From the NCBI RefSeq assembly GCF_009870125.1, contig NC_046681.1, positions 24,078,001 through 24,142,000 on the forward strand: a stretch of 64,000 nt of DNA, in the 5' to 3' direction. The notes beneath the pieces were generated by a model. The model worked only from the letters and a program-made list of their open reading frames with translations. It was not told where the DNA came from and did no database searches. Below are positions 49,924 to 60,768 of the stretch, one piece after another. The DNA is from Drosophila pseudoobscura. Taxonomy: Eukaryota > Arthropoda > Insecta > Diptera > Drosophilidae. How positions within the stretch are numbered: position 1 is the stretch's first letter; each line of letters starts with the position of its first letter. The translations under genes were made by a program, and so were the position numbers.

Positions 49924-51689
49924 TCAGTCTTCTAGCATTGACTTGCCCTTGGTTTCTTTCAGGAAATATGCAAAGAAAATAAAACTAAACGCCGAGACGC
50001 CACCACACGACCACATGGTGGCCGATATGCCCCAATGTCGCATGCAAAGTGGGAAAATATTCAGCATTAGAAAGACAAAACTGCTGCAAACAACAATTGC
50101 TATCGAAGCAGCTTTGGCACGTATCTGGAAAAACAAAACAATTTAAACAAAAAAACATTTTAGCAGAGATATTCCCTACCTTAAGGGGAAAGATTTCGAC
50201 GAGGCAGACAAAGAAGCAGCCCACGAGACCAATGTTGCCCAGAAAGATGTCCATCGACATGAGGACCAGCGGCACCCAGCTCCATTCGCTCAGGTCGTAC
50301 GACTGGGCGTACTTTGTGAAAAACCCAAAGGATATTAGGCTGATGGCAACGCCGGCGGTGGACACGAGCATGAGCAGCTTGCGGCCACAGATATCGCAGA
50401 GCAGGGTGGTAACATAACTGCCCATGATCTGTACCGCTCCGATAATGATTGTGGAGGTGTCCGGATCCATGGTGCTGCCCGATTTCGAAAATATATCGGA
50501 CATATAGTTGACCATGGTGAAGAGACCGCTGAACTGGTTGGCAATCAGCAGAACAAGGGCCGGACCATATGCCCTGAGTGCAGGACGCGATACTGAAACG
50601 ATTCATAGTTGTTAAGAGATCCCCTCAAAATGTTGAACCTACCAAAGTCCTTGAATGTGACGACGTCTTTCTTATCATCGCCTTTGGTCAGGGCAATCTT
50701 CATGTGCTCGAACTCCTCCATGGAACGGTTCTGATCATTAATGTTGTCCCCATCCTTGATGTTCTTGTAGTAACGGAAGGATCTTTCGGCTGCCGCATAT
50801 TTCCCGATGCGTATCAGATGCATGGGCGACTCTCGTATGAACAGCAGGACGGAAATGAAGTAGCACAGCGGAAGAACCAACACCATCCAGGGTATGTCGT
50901 AATAGGCCAGATGAGTGCCCACAATGTAGCCCCCCAGCACGCCGACATTCACCGATAGCATGACCATCGCCGAGAAGGTTCCACGGATGCTGTAAGTGAT
51001 TAATTTTCGATTAGTTCCTTGTGCCGTGACATTGCAGCCTTAGGCTTATCTTTGTCATTGCAAAAGCCCTTGGCTGTGACAATAAATCATCGGCTACTTA
51101 CTTTGCGTCTGAGATTTCACTGAGGAAAATGGGATGAACAATGTACATGCCGCCGCCCGTGATGCCAGCCAATAGCCTGCCCACATAGAGGTACTCCACG
51201 CTCTGGGCAAAGTAGACCAGGAACCACAAGCACTAAAAGAACACACGCACACGACACAATGAGGCACCATCTCCGAGAGTATTCTGTGTTTTTGTTGCAT
51301 GAATTTTACCGAATGCGGAATGGCCAAGAACAGCAGGCATCGTTTGCTGCCCAAGCGCCCGAGGTGCGTTCCAATCAGTATATTGCCAGTCACTGAGCCC
51401 ATGCCCAGCATGGAGCCCACCCAGGAGATTTCGAACTCGGATTTCACCTCAAAGCCAATGGGGGAGTTCGACTGGAGCTTCCGCAGTGTGGGCGACAGCC
51501 AGCCAATGCCAATGCCATGCGAAACAGATATCAAATTGACTGCGGAAATGGTTAACCAGGATCTGGAATGATCGATATTGCAGCCGTCAAGTGTCCGGGA
51601 AAATACTCACTTATCAGAGTGGTCAGTAATTGGTATCGATTGCGGCGATTCAACAGGCAATTGGGCCGTGCAAAGAGTCTGCCAAGCAT
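49924..51689 (-). CDS. SLC2/MFS sugar transporter (cluster gene 1)
   Basis: Six exons on the minus strand join in frame: 51689–51611, 51539–51310, 51232–51102, 50989–50643, 50592–50180, 50124–49924 (466 residues). It is a 12-helix major facilitator of the Tret1-like facilitated sugar transporter group. Features seen: HGIGIGWLSPTL after helix 1, the helix 7 motif ANQFSGLF…NY, loop motif GRK after helix 8 and C-terminal KETKGKSMLED. Two signature sites deviate: the loop 2 G-R-R/K motif reads LGSKR and the PESP-type motif after helix 6 reads RESP. Exon 4 is 15 nt longer than in its neighbour, adding five residues to the central cytoplasmic loop. It likely belongs with the D. melanogaster CG3285/CG15406/CG33281/CG33282/CG15408 group; I cannot assign it one-to-one. 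The substrate is unknown. Confidence 0.88.
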
Positions 51690-51948
51690 TTTGGTAAGTG
51701 GAAAAAAGTAACTAGAGGTTCGGGTTTTTTGATGTAATTCCTAGTTCTTTATTAGCCTTTTGCTCGTTGCTGTCGCATTGTCAAGGTGTCTTTGTTCACT
51801 GAAATGTCGTTCGAAGGGAACAATCAACTTAAGTATCTGTATCTGGCCGGGTATCCTATGGCCATATAAAGATAAATTCTGGGCTTAGGCTAATCGCACG
51901 GGTGCGATGTCTTTTTGATAAGTTCTAGTTATCTTTGCAGTAAATCAC

Positions 51949-53643
51949 CTAAGCCTCCAGTAGCGATTTGCCTCTGGTCTCCTCCAAATAGAAGCTAAAG
52001 TAGAGAAAGCAGGAGAACGTAATCACACTGCAGCACCACATGGTCACGGAAATCCCCCAGACGGCCACACAGATCGGGAAGATCTTGAGTGTCAGAAAAA
52101 CTGTGGAGCTGAGGATGACCACAAAGGTGGATACGCACGCCGATCGAATCTGAAAAAGATTCAATACATACTTGAAATACTTGGCATTTGGATGATGATC
52201 CCAAGACCTACCTTTGCTGGAAACAGCTCAACGAGCACCACAAACAGGCACCCCACCATTCCAATGTTACAGAGAAACACATAGAAGGAGAGGATGACGA
52301 GGGGCAGCCAACCCACCACCGATAGATCGTTTCTGCTGGCAAAGAAGGTGAAGCACCCAAAGGTGGCCAAACAGACAGCCGCACCCGATGTGGAGATCAG
52401 CATCAGGATCCTGCGTCCGTACTTGTCGCACAGCAAAGTGGTCACATAGTTGCCCACGATTTGCAGTACGCCAATCACGATGGTGCACATGCCCACGTCC
52501 AGGGTGGTGTGCGAGGCGGCGAAAATGTCCGACAAATAGGTGGTGATGCAGAAACTGCCGCTGAACTGGTTGCAAATGAGTAGAGTCAGCGCCGAGGCAT
52601 AGGCCTTGAAAGCGGGCCTGGTGACTACACAATGGGAAAAGTTGCAAGTCCTGGGTTTCACTGGGATATGGAGCTGCTACTCACTGAAATCCCTGTAGTT
52701 GAAGGACATATCGCTTTCAGCTTGCGCCTTGGTCAAGGCAGACTTTAGTTCCTCAAACTCCCTGACAGCCTTGATGTCCTCGCTTTTGATGTTCTTATAG
52801 AACCTGAAGGATTTCTCGGCTGCCGCGAATTTCCCCTTACGTATGAGATGATGCGGGGTTTCCGGGAACAGGAAATTGCAGATGAAGTAACAGACCGGAA
52901 GGGCAATAATAAACGGGGGCGCCGTGAAGTAGCTAACTGTCGTGGATACGATGTAGCCCGTGAGAACGCCCGTATTGACGGACAGCAAAATCATGGACCC
53001 CAGACGCCCGCGAATGCTGTGGGAGATTATATTGAGAAGGCATTGATGGTGTAGTCCGCTTGAAAGACTCACTGGGTATCCGCAATCTCGCTAATGAATG
53101 TGGGCAGAACAACGTAGCAGGCGCCGCCAGTCATTCCGGCCATCAGACGACCCACATACAGGTACTCCACACTTTGCACGAAGTAGATCAGACACCAGAA
53201 GATCTGGAAGTATCAGAGATCCCCCATCTACATGGTGAAATAATTCTGGATCGTCCTTCTTACCGAGTAGGGAATGGCAATGCCGAACATGACCATCTTC
53301 CGACCGATGCGATCTTGTAGAGTGCCCGCCAGAAGGTTGCCCATGACACTGCCAATGCCCACGAGCGAGCCAATCCATGATATCTCCTGCACAAGTACGG
53401 CAAAGTCGAGAGGAGACTGTGAGGTTTGCAGATCCCTCATCACCGGGGACATCCAGCCCACGCCCAGGCCATGCGAGAAGGTGGCAATGTTCACTGCGGA
53501 ACGGAATATTGGAATACTGGATCCTCAGGCCGAGCCGATGAATTCTTACCCAGCAGGGTAACCAGAAACTGATATCGATTCCTGGCACTCAGGAGACAAC
53601 TGGGATCGTCAAAGAGCGGAGCCAACCGCAAATTAAACGTCAT
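51949..53643 (-). CDS. SLC2/MFS sugar transporter (cluster gene 2)
   Basis: Six exons join in frame: 53643–53550, 53493–53264, 53203–53073, 53016–52685, 52624–52212, 52149–51949 (466 residues). All sugar-transporter signatures are regular: loop 2 DRIGRK, PETP after helix 6, helix 7 CNQFSGSFC, loop 8 GRR and C-terminal EETRGKSLLEA. The exon boundaries and phases equal those of the flanking paralogues, which indicates tandem duplication. Only about 260 bp separate it from gene 1, so its neighbour's promoter region is very short. It is predicted to carry hexoses, trehalose or a related sugar across the plasma membrane; the substrate is not visible in the sequence. Confidence 0.9.
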
Positions 53644-53817
53644 GGCTGCGTTACCATTGCCGGACTGAATGAGAGCCTCACTTAATACCTGATCTTCCCC
53701 ATTAAATCCGCGCTGCCCGCTTATCTACAGATAAACTCGAAGCCATTTACTACAGCTCTTAGTCTCTGTAAACGTCTCTGTCTGACAGATGAACACAAAA
53801 AACACTTAGATAAAGTT

Positions 53818-55484
53818 TTAATCTTCAATCATAGATTTTCCCTTGGTTTCGGACAAGAACAACAAAAAATAAACAAAAGTAAGCAATGCCGAAATGGCCG
53901 AGAACCACATCGTAATCGATATGCCCCAAAAGTGAAGGAACAGGGGAAATAACTTCAAGGTACAGAAGACCAGGATACTCAGGAATATCACCGATATGGA
54001 AGTAGCCAGAGAGCGTATCTGAAATGAGAACCGTTTGGGTTACTTTACTGATGAGACTCTTCGGAAGAGAGTTTCCTACCTTAGATGGAAAGAGTTCCAC
54101 CAACACGAGGAAGAAGATCCCAATAAGCCCGATGTTGGCCAGGTACACAATGAGAATCATCAATGCCAGTGGCAGCCAGTTGAACTCGCTGAGATCGTAG
54201 ATCTGCGCGAAGTGGGTGAAGCAGCCAAAGGCGATGCATACTATGCCCACGCCGAGGGTAGACATCAGCATGAGCAGCCGTCGTCCAACGATGTCCACGA
54301 ATATAGTCGAAGTATAGACTCCGAATATTTGCACTACTCCGATGATGATCGTACAGGTGTTGACGTCCAGCACCGATCCAGATGAGGCGAATATATCAGA
54401 CATGTAGTTGATGAAACTGAAGACGCCACTGAACTGGTATCCCATGCACAGGACAGCCGCTGCACCGAAAGCCTTCAGAGCGGGCCTGGTAGCTAATGGA
54501 AGGTAAGATTACATTTGCTATAAGAAATCGTATAAATGTTAGCTCACTCAAATCCCTGTAACTCAAGGATGTTTTGTTCTGGACCTGCTGGGCCAGTATG
54601 GCTGTTCGCAGCTCTTCAAATTGTGCCTTAGACGTTTCTCCTGTTTGTTGATTTCTATAGTATCTGAACGATTGCTCGGCTGCACTCAGTTGGCTCCTTT
54701 TGAGAAGATATGGTGGTGTTTCGGGTAGCAAAAAATTGGCCAAAAAGTACGAAATGGGCAACAATATTCCCAAATAGGGAACGATGTGGTATGCCAGATA
54801 TGTGCTCAATATATAGCCAGCCAGTATTCCCAGATTGACAGATAACATCAGCATAGAGCTCAGGGCACCTCGAATGCTAAAAGATACTGTTTTATTGCGA
54901 TCGAAATAACGTGTGTGGTATCTACGCACCTGGAATCGGCCACTTCACTGATGAAAATGGGAATTACTACATAACCAGCGCCTCCAGTAAATCCACACAG
55001 GAATCGCGCTGCATACAGATATCCCACATTCGAGGCGCAGTAGATGAGAATCCACAGACACTGTAAAGGCAACAGATTCTTCTGCTAATGGAACCAACAA
55101 CTCTTCAAAAATAGTTTACGAACCACATTAGGTCCGGCAATTAGATAAATGCAAAACTTTCTCCCAGCTCGTTCCAGCAACAGAGCCATCGTCAGATTAC
55201 CGCACAAGCTGCCCAGACCGAGCATTGAACCCAGCCAGGATATCTCGTCGATGTTCACTGCAAAGTCCAGGGGCGAATCGGGTGTTTGGATCTTCGTTAA
55301 AGTGGGCGACAGCCAACCCACACCAACGCCATGACCAAACATAATGATGTTCACTGTCCACCAAAATGATTACAATTCATGGTTTCCAAACCGAGATCTC
55401 TTCCTGACTCTTACCGATCACTGTGGCCAACAGCTGAAACCGTGTCTTGGGCTGCAGTAGGGAATTCTGGCAGATGTTTGTCAT
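53818..55484 (-). CDS. SLC2/MFS sugar transporter (cluster gene 3)
   Basis: Six exons join in frame: 55484–55415, 55353–55124, 55060–54930, 54876–54548, 54492–54080, 54018–53818 (457 residues). The N-terminus is eight residues shorter than in gene 2. Signatures: GHGVGVGWLSPTL, loop 2 ERAGRK, PETPPYLL after helix 6, helix 7 GYQFSGVFSFINY, loop 8 GRR, C-terminal SETKGKSMIED. The donor after exon 2 is GTTCGT, a poor match. Its paralogue in gene 4 has GTGCGT at the same place, and only this site keeps the 230-nt exon and the frame. Gene 4 is clearly its closest relative (same exon sizes throughout, same C-terminus). Confidence 0.88.
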
Positions 55485-56600
55485 TTTTGCAGTCGAAATG
55501 TCTTCCACTCGAGAGTATCTATACGCAAATGCCGAACGGCGTACTTATGATATTCCACAAAAAGCAAAAGCTCACGGAATATTTCGACAGTAAACTTTAT
55601 AGTCCGTTGTATTCGAGTTTATAGAAGACGTACGCTTACATCTGGTGGTGCCTAAATCTGTGAATTTGGATTTTGTTTTCGGTTCGTCTGGTATCAGATG
55701 AGAGCATCGTATTTGAGAACAAATACTCGGAGTTCTGTCACCAAACAAATAGATTAAATGCCGGCCGTGTGGCCATACGACAGGCATTTCACAAGTCAAA
55801 CAATGAATTGCGATTTCACGAAACGAAAACTCTTGTCGTATCTCAAAAAAAGAGGCTTGTCTATGGCAGTAAAAGTAAGAGAATACTTCAACAAGGAAAT
55901 GGTTTTGGTCTCCTATAAGTAGGCTATCCTTTCAATACCTTAAAACAGAGTATTGCAAGGTCATCTGTCCACCAGGCAAACGTATAAGCCTCTATTTACA
56001 AATAAAACTAGTTTATTTAATAATTCTACTTGGGAATAATTCTAGGTACTAATTTTATTTGTATAAATATTCAGGTGTCAGGTCTCGTTACTCTTTACTC
56101 TTAATTCGTTACTCTATTTCGCTATTAGTTATATTATAGCTAATATTTACATTACTAAATACATTTATTTAATTCCCCAAAGTGTGTTGGACACTGTTCC
56201 TTTAGAGAACACTTATCTCAGCTTTAGAACCGTCTAGATGATAATGCTTATAATATTATGTCAACAGATCGTAAACAATGGCGCGAGCGAATAAGGTTTG
56301 GAAGACATTGCTCAAATAGGAAACTAAAACTGTGATTCTTTATAACTATCCCACTTAAAAAAATAAACTAATTGATGATATAAGAGTAAGAGAGAACGCT
56401 TTAGACGAGTGCGTCGGCAACGAGATATGTGATACTCCATTCATTGTGGATATATGTACATTAGCTTCTGATAGAAGCTATGTTATAAAAAATATAGGTG
56501 AATGCTCTTCTGGGAGATCTGCATGAATATACCTAATGTACACCTCTACTCTCTGAATAGTTAGTCAAAAATAAAGCACCAAGTTATTCCGGCTCAAATT
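55485..56600. other. Intergenic spacer between transporter genes 3 and 4
   Basis: No gene is seen. A TATA-like CATAAGTAC (minus strand, 55549–55541) lies about 60 nt upstream of the gene 3 ATG. The remainder is AT-rich, with open frames that have no family character. Confidence 0.6.
55541..55549 (-). promoter_or_regulatory. TATA-like element of transporter gene 3
   Basis: CATAAGTAC on the minus strand. The order CATAA … GCATTT … ATG is shared with the gene 4 promoter at the same spacing, a trace of the duplication. Confidence 0.4.
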
Positions 56601-58258
56601 TTAATCTTCAATCATGGATTTTCCCTTAGTTTCCGGCAAGAACAGCAAGAAATAAATAAAAGTCAGCAGGCTCCAAGTGGCTGAGAACCACATGGTAATC
56701 GATATGCCCCAGTTGTGCATCAAATAAGGAAACAACTTCAAAGTGCAAAAGATCAAGAGACTCATCCATATCAATGACATCGAGGTAGCCAAAGAGCGTA
56801 TCTGAAAAGAGGATCGTCAGTTCACTGATGAGACTCTTCGGAACTCTCCCTTCTTACCTTCGATGGAAAGAGTTCCACCATCACAAGGCAAAATAGCGAA
56901 TTTATCCCAATGTTGGCAAAGTAAATTATGAGAATCATTAGGGCCAGTGGAAGCCAATTAAACTGGCTGAGATCGTAGTGCTCTGCAAAGTAGGTAAAGC
57001 ACCCAAAGGCGATGCATCCTATGCCCACGCCTAGGGTAGAGATCAGCATAAGGAACCGTCGTCCAACGATGTCCACGAATATTGTAGAGGTATAGACTCC
57101 AATAATTTGCACTACTCCGATGATGATCGTACAGGTGTTGACGTCCAGCAGCGATCCAGATGAGGTGAAAATATCAGACATGTAGTTGATGAAGCTATAA
57201 ACGTTACTGAGCTCAAGTCCCGCGCACAGGACAGCAGCGGCACCAAACGCCTTGAGGGCAGGCTTGGTAACTAGAAGAAACACATTAGTGAAATACGTTT
57301 TACTCTAATAAAATGATCACTTACTCAAGTCTTTATAACTCAGATGAGATGTGGACTGCGACTGCTGAAGAAGGACCGCTGATCGAAGATCTTCAAATTG
57401 TGCCTTGGACGTTACTCCTCCCTGTTGATTTGTATAATATCTGAAGGATTTCTCAGCTGCATTCAATTGGCTCCGCTTCAGGAGATATGGCGCCGTTTCA
57501 GGGAGCATAAGACTTGCGAAAAAATAGGCAATCGGCAGCATAATACCCACGATGGGTACGACATGATATGGCAGGTACGTGCTCATTGTATAGCCAGCCA
57601 ATACTCCAAAGTTGAAATACATCATCATCACGGAACTTAGAGCTCCTCGAATGCTTTGGAGTAGTCAAATATATAAAAAAGAAGGATTTATTTGCATGAC
57701 TTAGTTTATCAACTAACCTGGGATCGGCGACTTCACTGATGAAAATGGGAACTACTATATACAATGCGCCTCCAGTGAACCCGCACAGGAATCGCGCTGT
57801 ATAGAGATAGCCCACGTTGGAGGCGCAGTATACGAGAATCCACAGACACTGCAAAATCAAATGTCTTCCTTAGAGAACAAAAATACAACCATGATGATAC
57901 GCACTGCATATGGTCCGGCCAGAAGATAAATGCAAAACTTTCTCCCCGTCCGTTCCAAAAGAAAGGCAATGGCCAGATTTCCAGCTAAGTTTCCAAGTCC
58001 GATCATTGAACCCAGCCAGGATATCTCGTCGATGTTGACTGCAAAGTCGAGGGGTGAATCGGGGGCTTGGATCCTCGTTAAAGTCGGCGACAGCCAACCC
58101 ACACCAACGCCATGTCCAAAGGTAATGATGTTCACTTTACACAAAGTCCATTAACGAATCTTTCAAAGGATTTGATTCCTGCACTCACCGATCACTGTAG
58201 CCAACAGTTGATAACGCGTTTTGGCCTGCAGTAGAGAATTCTGAAATACTCTTGTCAT
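56601..58258 (-). CDS. SLC2/MFS sugar transporter-like, divergent helix 7 (cluster gene 4)
   Basis: Six exons join in frame: 58258–58189, 58134–57905, 57848–57718, 57653–57325, 57270–56858, 56801–56601 (457 residues). The frame is intact with good splice sites. Two conserved sites are changed. After helix 6 PETAPYLL replaces PETP. In helix 7 GLELSNVYSFINY replaces the usual Q-F/L-S-G, so the sugar-binding Gln and the Gly are lost; the paralogous gene 3 keeps both. Other signatures remain: ERTGRK, VDIVGRR, PETKGKSMIED. Substrate specificity may have changed, or transport activity may be lost while the frame is still maintained. Closest relative in the window: gene 3. Confidence 0.88.
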
Positions 58259-58310
58259 TTCGTTCAGTCTGAATGTTTTCTGGTAGTGTCTCATCTTAAA
58301 TGCCAGTCCG

Positions 58311-58320
58311 CCTTTTTATG
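58311..58320 (-). promoter_or_regulatory. TATA-like element of transporter gene 4
   Basis: CATAAAAAGG on the minus strand, about 55 nt upstream of the gene 4 ATG, giving a short leader. Confidence 0.5.
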
Positions 58321-58534
58321 GGATCCGGTAAACAGCAAAATCTCATGTATGACAGCTCTGTTGCCAAGCGAATAATAAATCTTAAGCTTGCGAGTGGGAG
58401 ACATTTCACAAGATAAAAACAGAATTGCAGTTCTTACTAACCCTTTAAAGAAGATATGTATCTTAGAGCTGGTTGACAGCTGATCGAGAAAAACGTGCTA
58501 TGAACGCGGAAGGGCACAACAGCTGATTTTTGTG

Positions 58535-58542
58535 TATAAAAG
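58535..58542 (+). promoter_or_regulatory. Canonical TATA box, plus strand
   Basis: TATAAAAG flanked by GC-rich DNA (GCAGCTCCGGCAG). An initiation region would fall near 58565, and a donor AAGGG|GTATGT follows at 58591/58592. It points away from transporter gene 4, whose TATA is about 215 nt away on the other strand. Confidence 0.5.
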
Positions 58543-58820
58543 CAGCTCCGGCAGAGCCATCGGAACTAGTTCGTCCCCGGACAGTCAAGGGGTATGTATT
58601 GACTACTGTGGTAGAGGGATTCGCCAACAGCTCTGGCGATCACCTTCCTGTTCTATCCTTCGTATCCCTTTTCTATCGGAGCGTACTTTATCCTCAGTAT
58701 TCCTTCTCTCTCGGAGTGTACTTTAACCTCCGCAACGATTTTTCTCCTTCTAATCAGAATTCTATATAGTATTAATACATATACGTTTCGCTCGAAAGCA
58801 TTTAAAGCTTGAACGTATTC

Positions 58821-59164
58821 ATGGAAATCTCTAATCATCGGCACTATTGTATGAAATCCATTACTGAGGCTGAGCAAGTTGTGCTGGTGAACGCGGCCAA
58901 TGATTGTCTGGGAGCTAGAGGGCACTTGAGAGTTGGGCCCACATCAATAGAAGGATGAAACCAGTGCAAATCATAACCAAGACCCGACACAGGCAAGTCG
59001 AATACGACTATCGGAAAATAATCTCGATTGAAAATACAAATCATTTCCTACAAGAATACTTACACCAGTTATGGGAAAACCCTTGGCTATCTCTCTTTCT
59101 GCAAAAGAAACAATGTTCCCCAACCAAAACAAGGCCCCTTCCTCCTGTAGTGCCAAAGAAATGA
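58821..59164 (+). other. Two short overlapping ORFs downstream of the TATA box
   Basis: After a plausible acceptor (CTTCTAATCAG ending at 58757) the first ATG opens a 45-residue frame, 58821–58958. Its stop overlaps the ATG of a 69-residue frame, 58955–59164 (MKPVQ … PVVPKK). I recognise neither and neither has a signal peptide. They are listed only because of the promoter and splice signals in front of them. Confidence 0.2.
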
Positions 59165-59399
59165 TTTGATTTGTCTGCTTTTGCCATATAGTCGATATCA
59201 CCAACCTTCTAGTCTGTTAAAGTATAAGTCATGTATAGTAAGGAAAAGAACCACATTTCAAAGAAAAAAAACCTACAAGAAAATAAACCCCCATCCCTCG
59301 GCAAGAACAACAACGCGTCACTCCCTCAGGAAATTGGAGCCTTTCTCGTGTATATTAGTTTTGTGGTGGAAGTGGATGTGTGTAACTGTAACATCCAGG

Positions 59400-59490
59400 A
59401 GGAAACGGTTCCGTACCCATATAAAAAGTACAGTCTGTCCGTCCGTCTTGAAAAGTGCCTAGATCTCAAAGACTATAAGAGACCTATAAG
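59400..59490. mobile_element. DINE-1-like repeat fragment
   Basis: CTGTCCGTCCGTCTTG, then TAGATCTCAAAGACTATAAG, resembles the conserved block (CCGTCCGT … GATCTCA … ACTATAA) of Drosophila DINE-1 elements. Confidence 0.5.
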
Positions 59491-60768
59491 AGACCTCATT
59501 CATTGGCTACGATGCCAATTCAGCGAGCACCAACCGCAGTAGGATACCTTGAACCAACAAGGGTCTCTGCGGAGCTCTGGGGAGATAGATTGGGAATAGG
59601 GTCAGGAGCAAGTCCTCCCTTAGGTCCTCACACACAAATTTTGCTGTGGGCAGGGACCGGGCCCTGGACAGACCGAAAAACTGTACCTCGGACTGAGAAC
59701 TTCCTTACACAATTTTATTACCTGTGAATAGTATTTCCCTTAACTGTGTCTCCTATTAGTAGGCTACATTTAATATTGAATGCATATCTGCCGTATTTCT
59801 GATGTAAGTGTAAGCATTTACCTTTTTGAGCTTTTCTAAAAATGTGAGATAAACTTGTGCTTTACAGGATTAAAGCAGAGTGCAAGTCTTTTATATATAT
59901 GGTAGCTTTTATTTACATAAACCTACAAATAAAGGTCCCATTCACCCACAGAAATTAGTAATTTTTCCTCTGAAAGTTCAGTAAATGGCCTTAGGACCTC
60001 ACAAAATGGTTTATTATTAAATTTTGACAGTTTTTCCGAGAACGAAATTGTGCACACAATTTGTTACAAAAATCCGGAAAAAAATTTAGTCGGGTTTCCG
60101 GTATTTTGTCGAAAAATTTACATCAAAAAACTTTTTATACGACTTGTTATAGCCTTAGGCTCAATTTCGTATGGGGTAAAAGGGATTGATTTTTTGGAAC
60201 ATTTTAATGATGAGTAGCTAATTTTGTGGAGAACTAATGCCACTAAAGAACTCACGTCCACAAATAAGACAACAAAATATCAAAGTGGAAGAAACAATAC
60301 AAATGGTGAAAACCTTACACTTTGGGTTGCAAAGTCCTGTGAAAGGTCTTACAGTTCTCTTTAATTGATGAAGTTTTGTAAATATCTGCGCTGCAGATGT
60401 TGAGGTAAAATAATGAAACTCATGAATGAGGAATCGTCTCGTTTGCTGATGGGCGATAAGAAAAACGACTCGTACAGTCAAGTACCCGTATAACTGGCTA
60501 TAAAGAGCATCTTTATCATCCCAAAAGATTTCTTTATTGCCCAGAGACAATTATTCGCCATGTGGTTGGTCCTTATCGCACGTGTTCTTATCTAATCAAA
60601 AATATATTCCACAGATGTGTGGGCGAAAGCTGTGAAAGATTAAGGCTTCAACACTTGAAGACAATGATGGCAGCTGTGCTTTCCCATCAATATGCAATAA
60701 ATGGCGAATTCAGGCGTTTTGAGATTTTAATAAAAACATTAACAAATCATTTAAAATTAGTTGTAATA

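Larger units (their letters stand above)
58259..60768. other. Intergenic spacer between transporter genes 4 and 5
   Basis: 2.5 kb with no family gene. It contains a plus-strand TATA box with short spliced ORFs downstream (58535–59164) and a DINE-1-like repeat fragment at about 59400–59490. The open frames at 59231–59542 (plus) and 60218–60550 (minus) are not supported. Confidence 0.5.

Noticed and set aside
49985-50417. Plus-strand frames opposite the transporter genes
   Set aside because: Antisense shadows of confirmed transporter exons; the same applies to the plus-strand frames at 50578–50958, 54035–54385 and 61972–62391.
53825-54445. Continuous 206-residue minus-strand frame at the end of transporter gene 3
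   Set aside because: It reads through the last intron in the wrong frame. Splicing 54080 to 54018 restores the family C-terminus (ETKGKSMIED), as in the paralogues.
59231-59542. 103-residue plus-strand frame
   Set aside because: Its second half is the DINE-1-like repeat (CCGTCCGT … GATCTCA … ACTATAA), so not a gene.
60218-60550. 110-residue minus-strand frame
   Set aside because: No ATG start in frame, AT-rich, no motif. It lies downstream of nothing that would splice to it convincingly.
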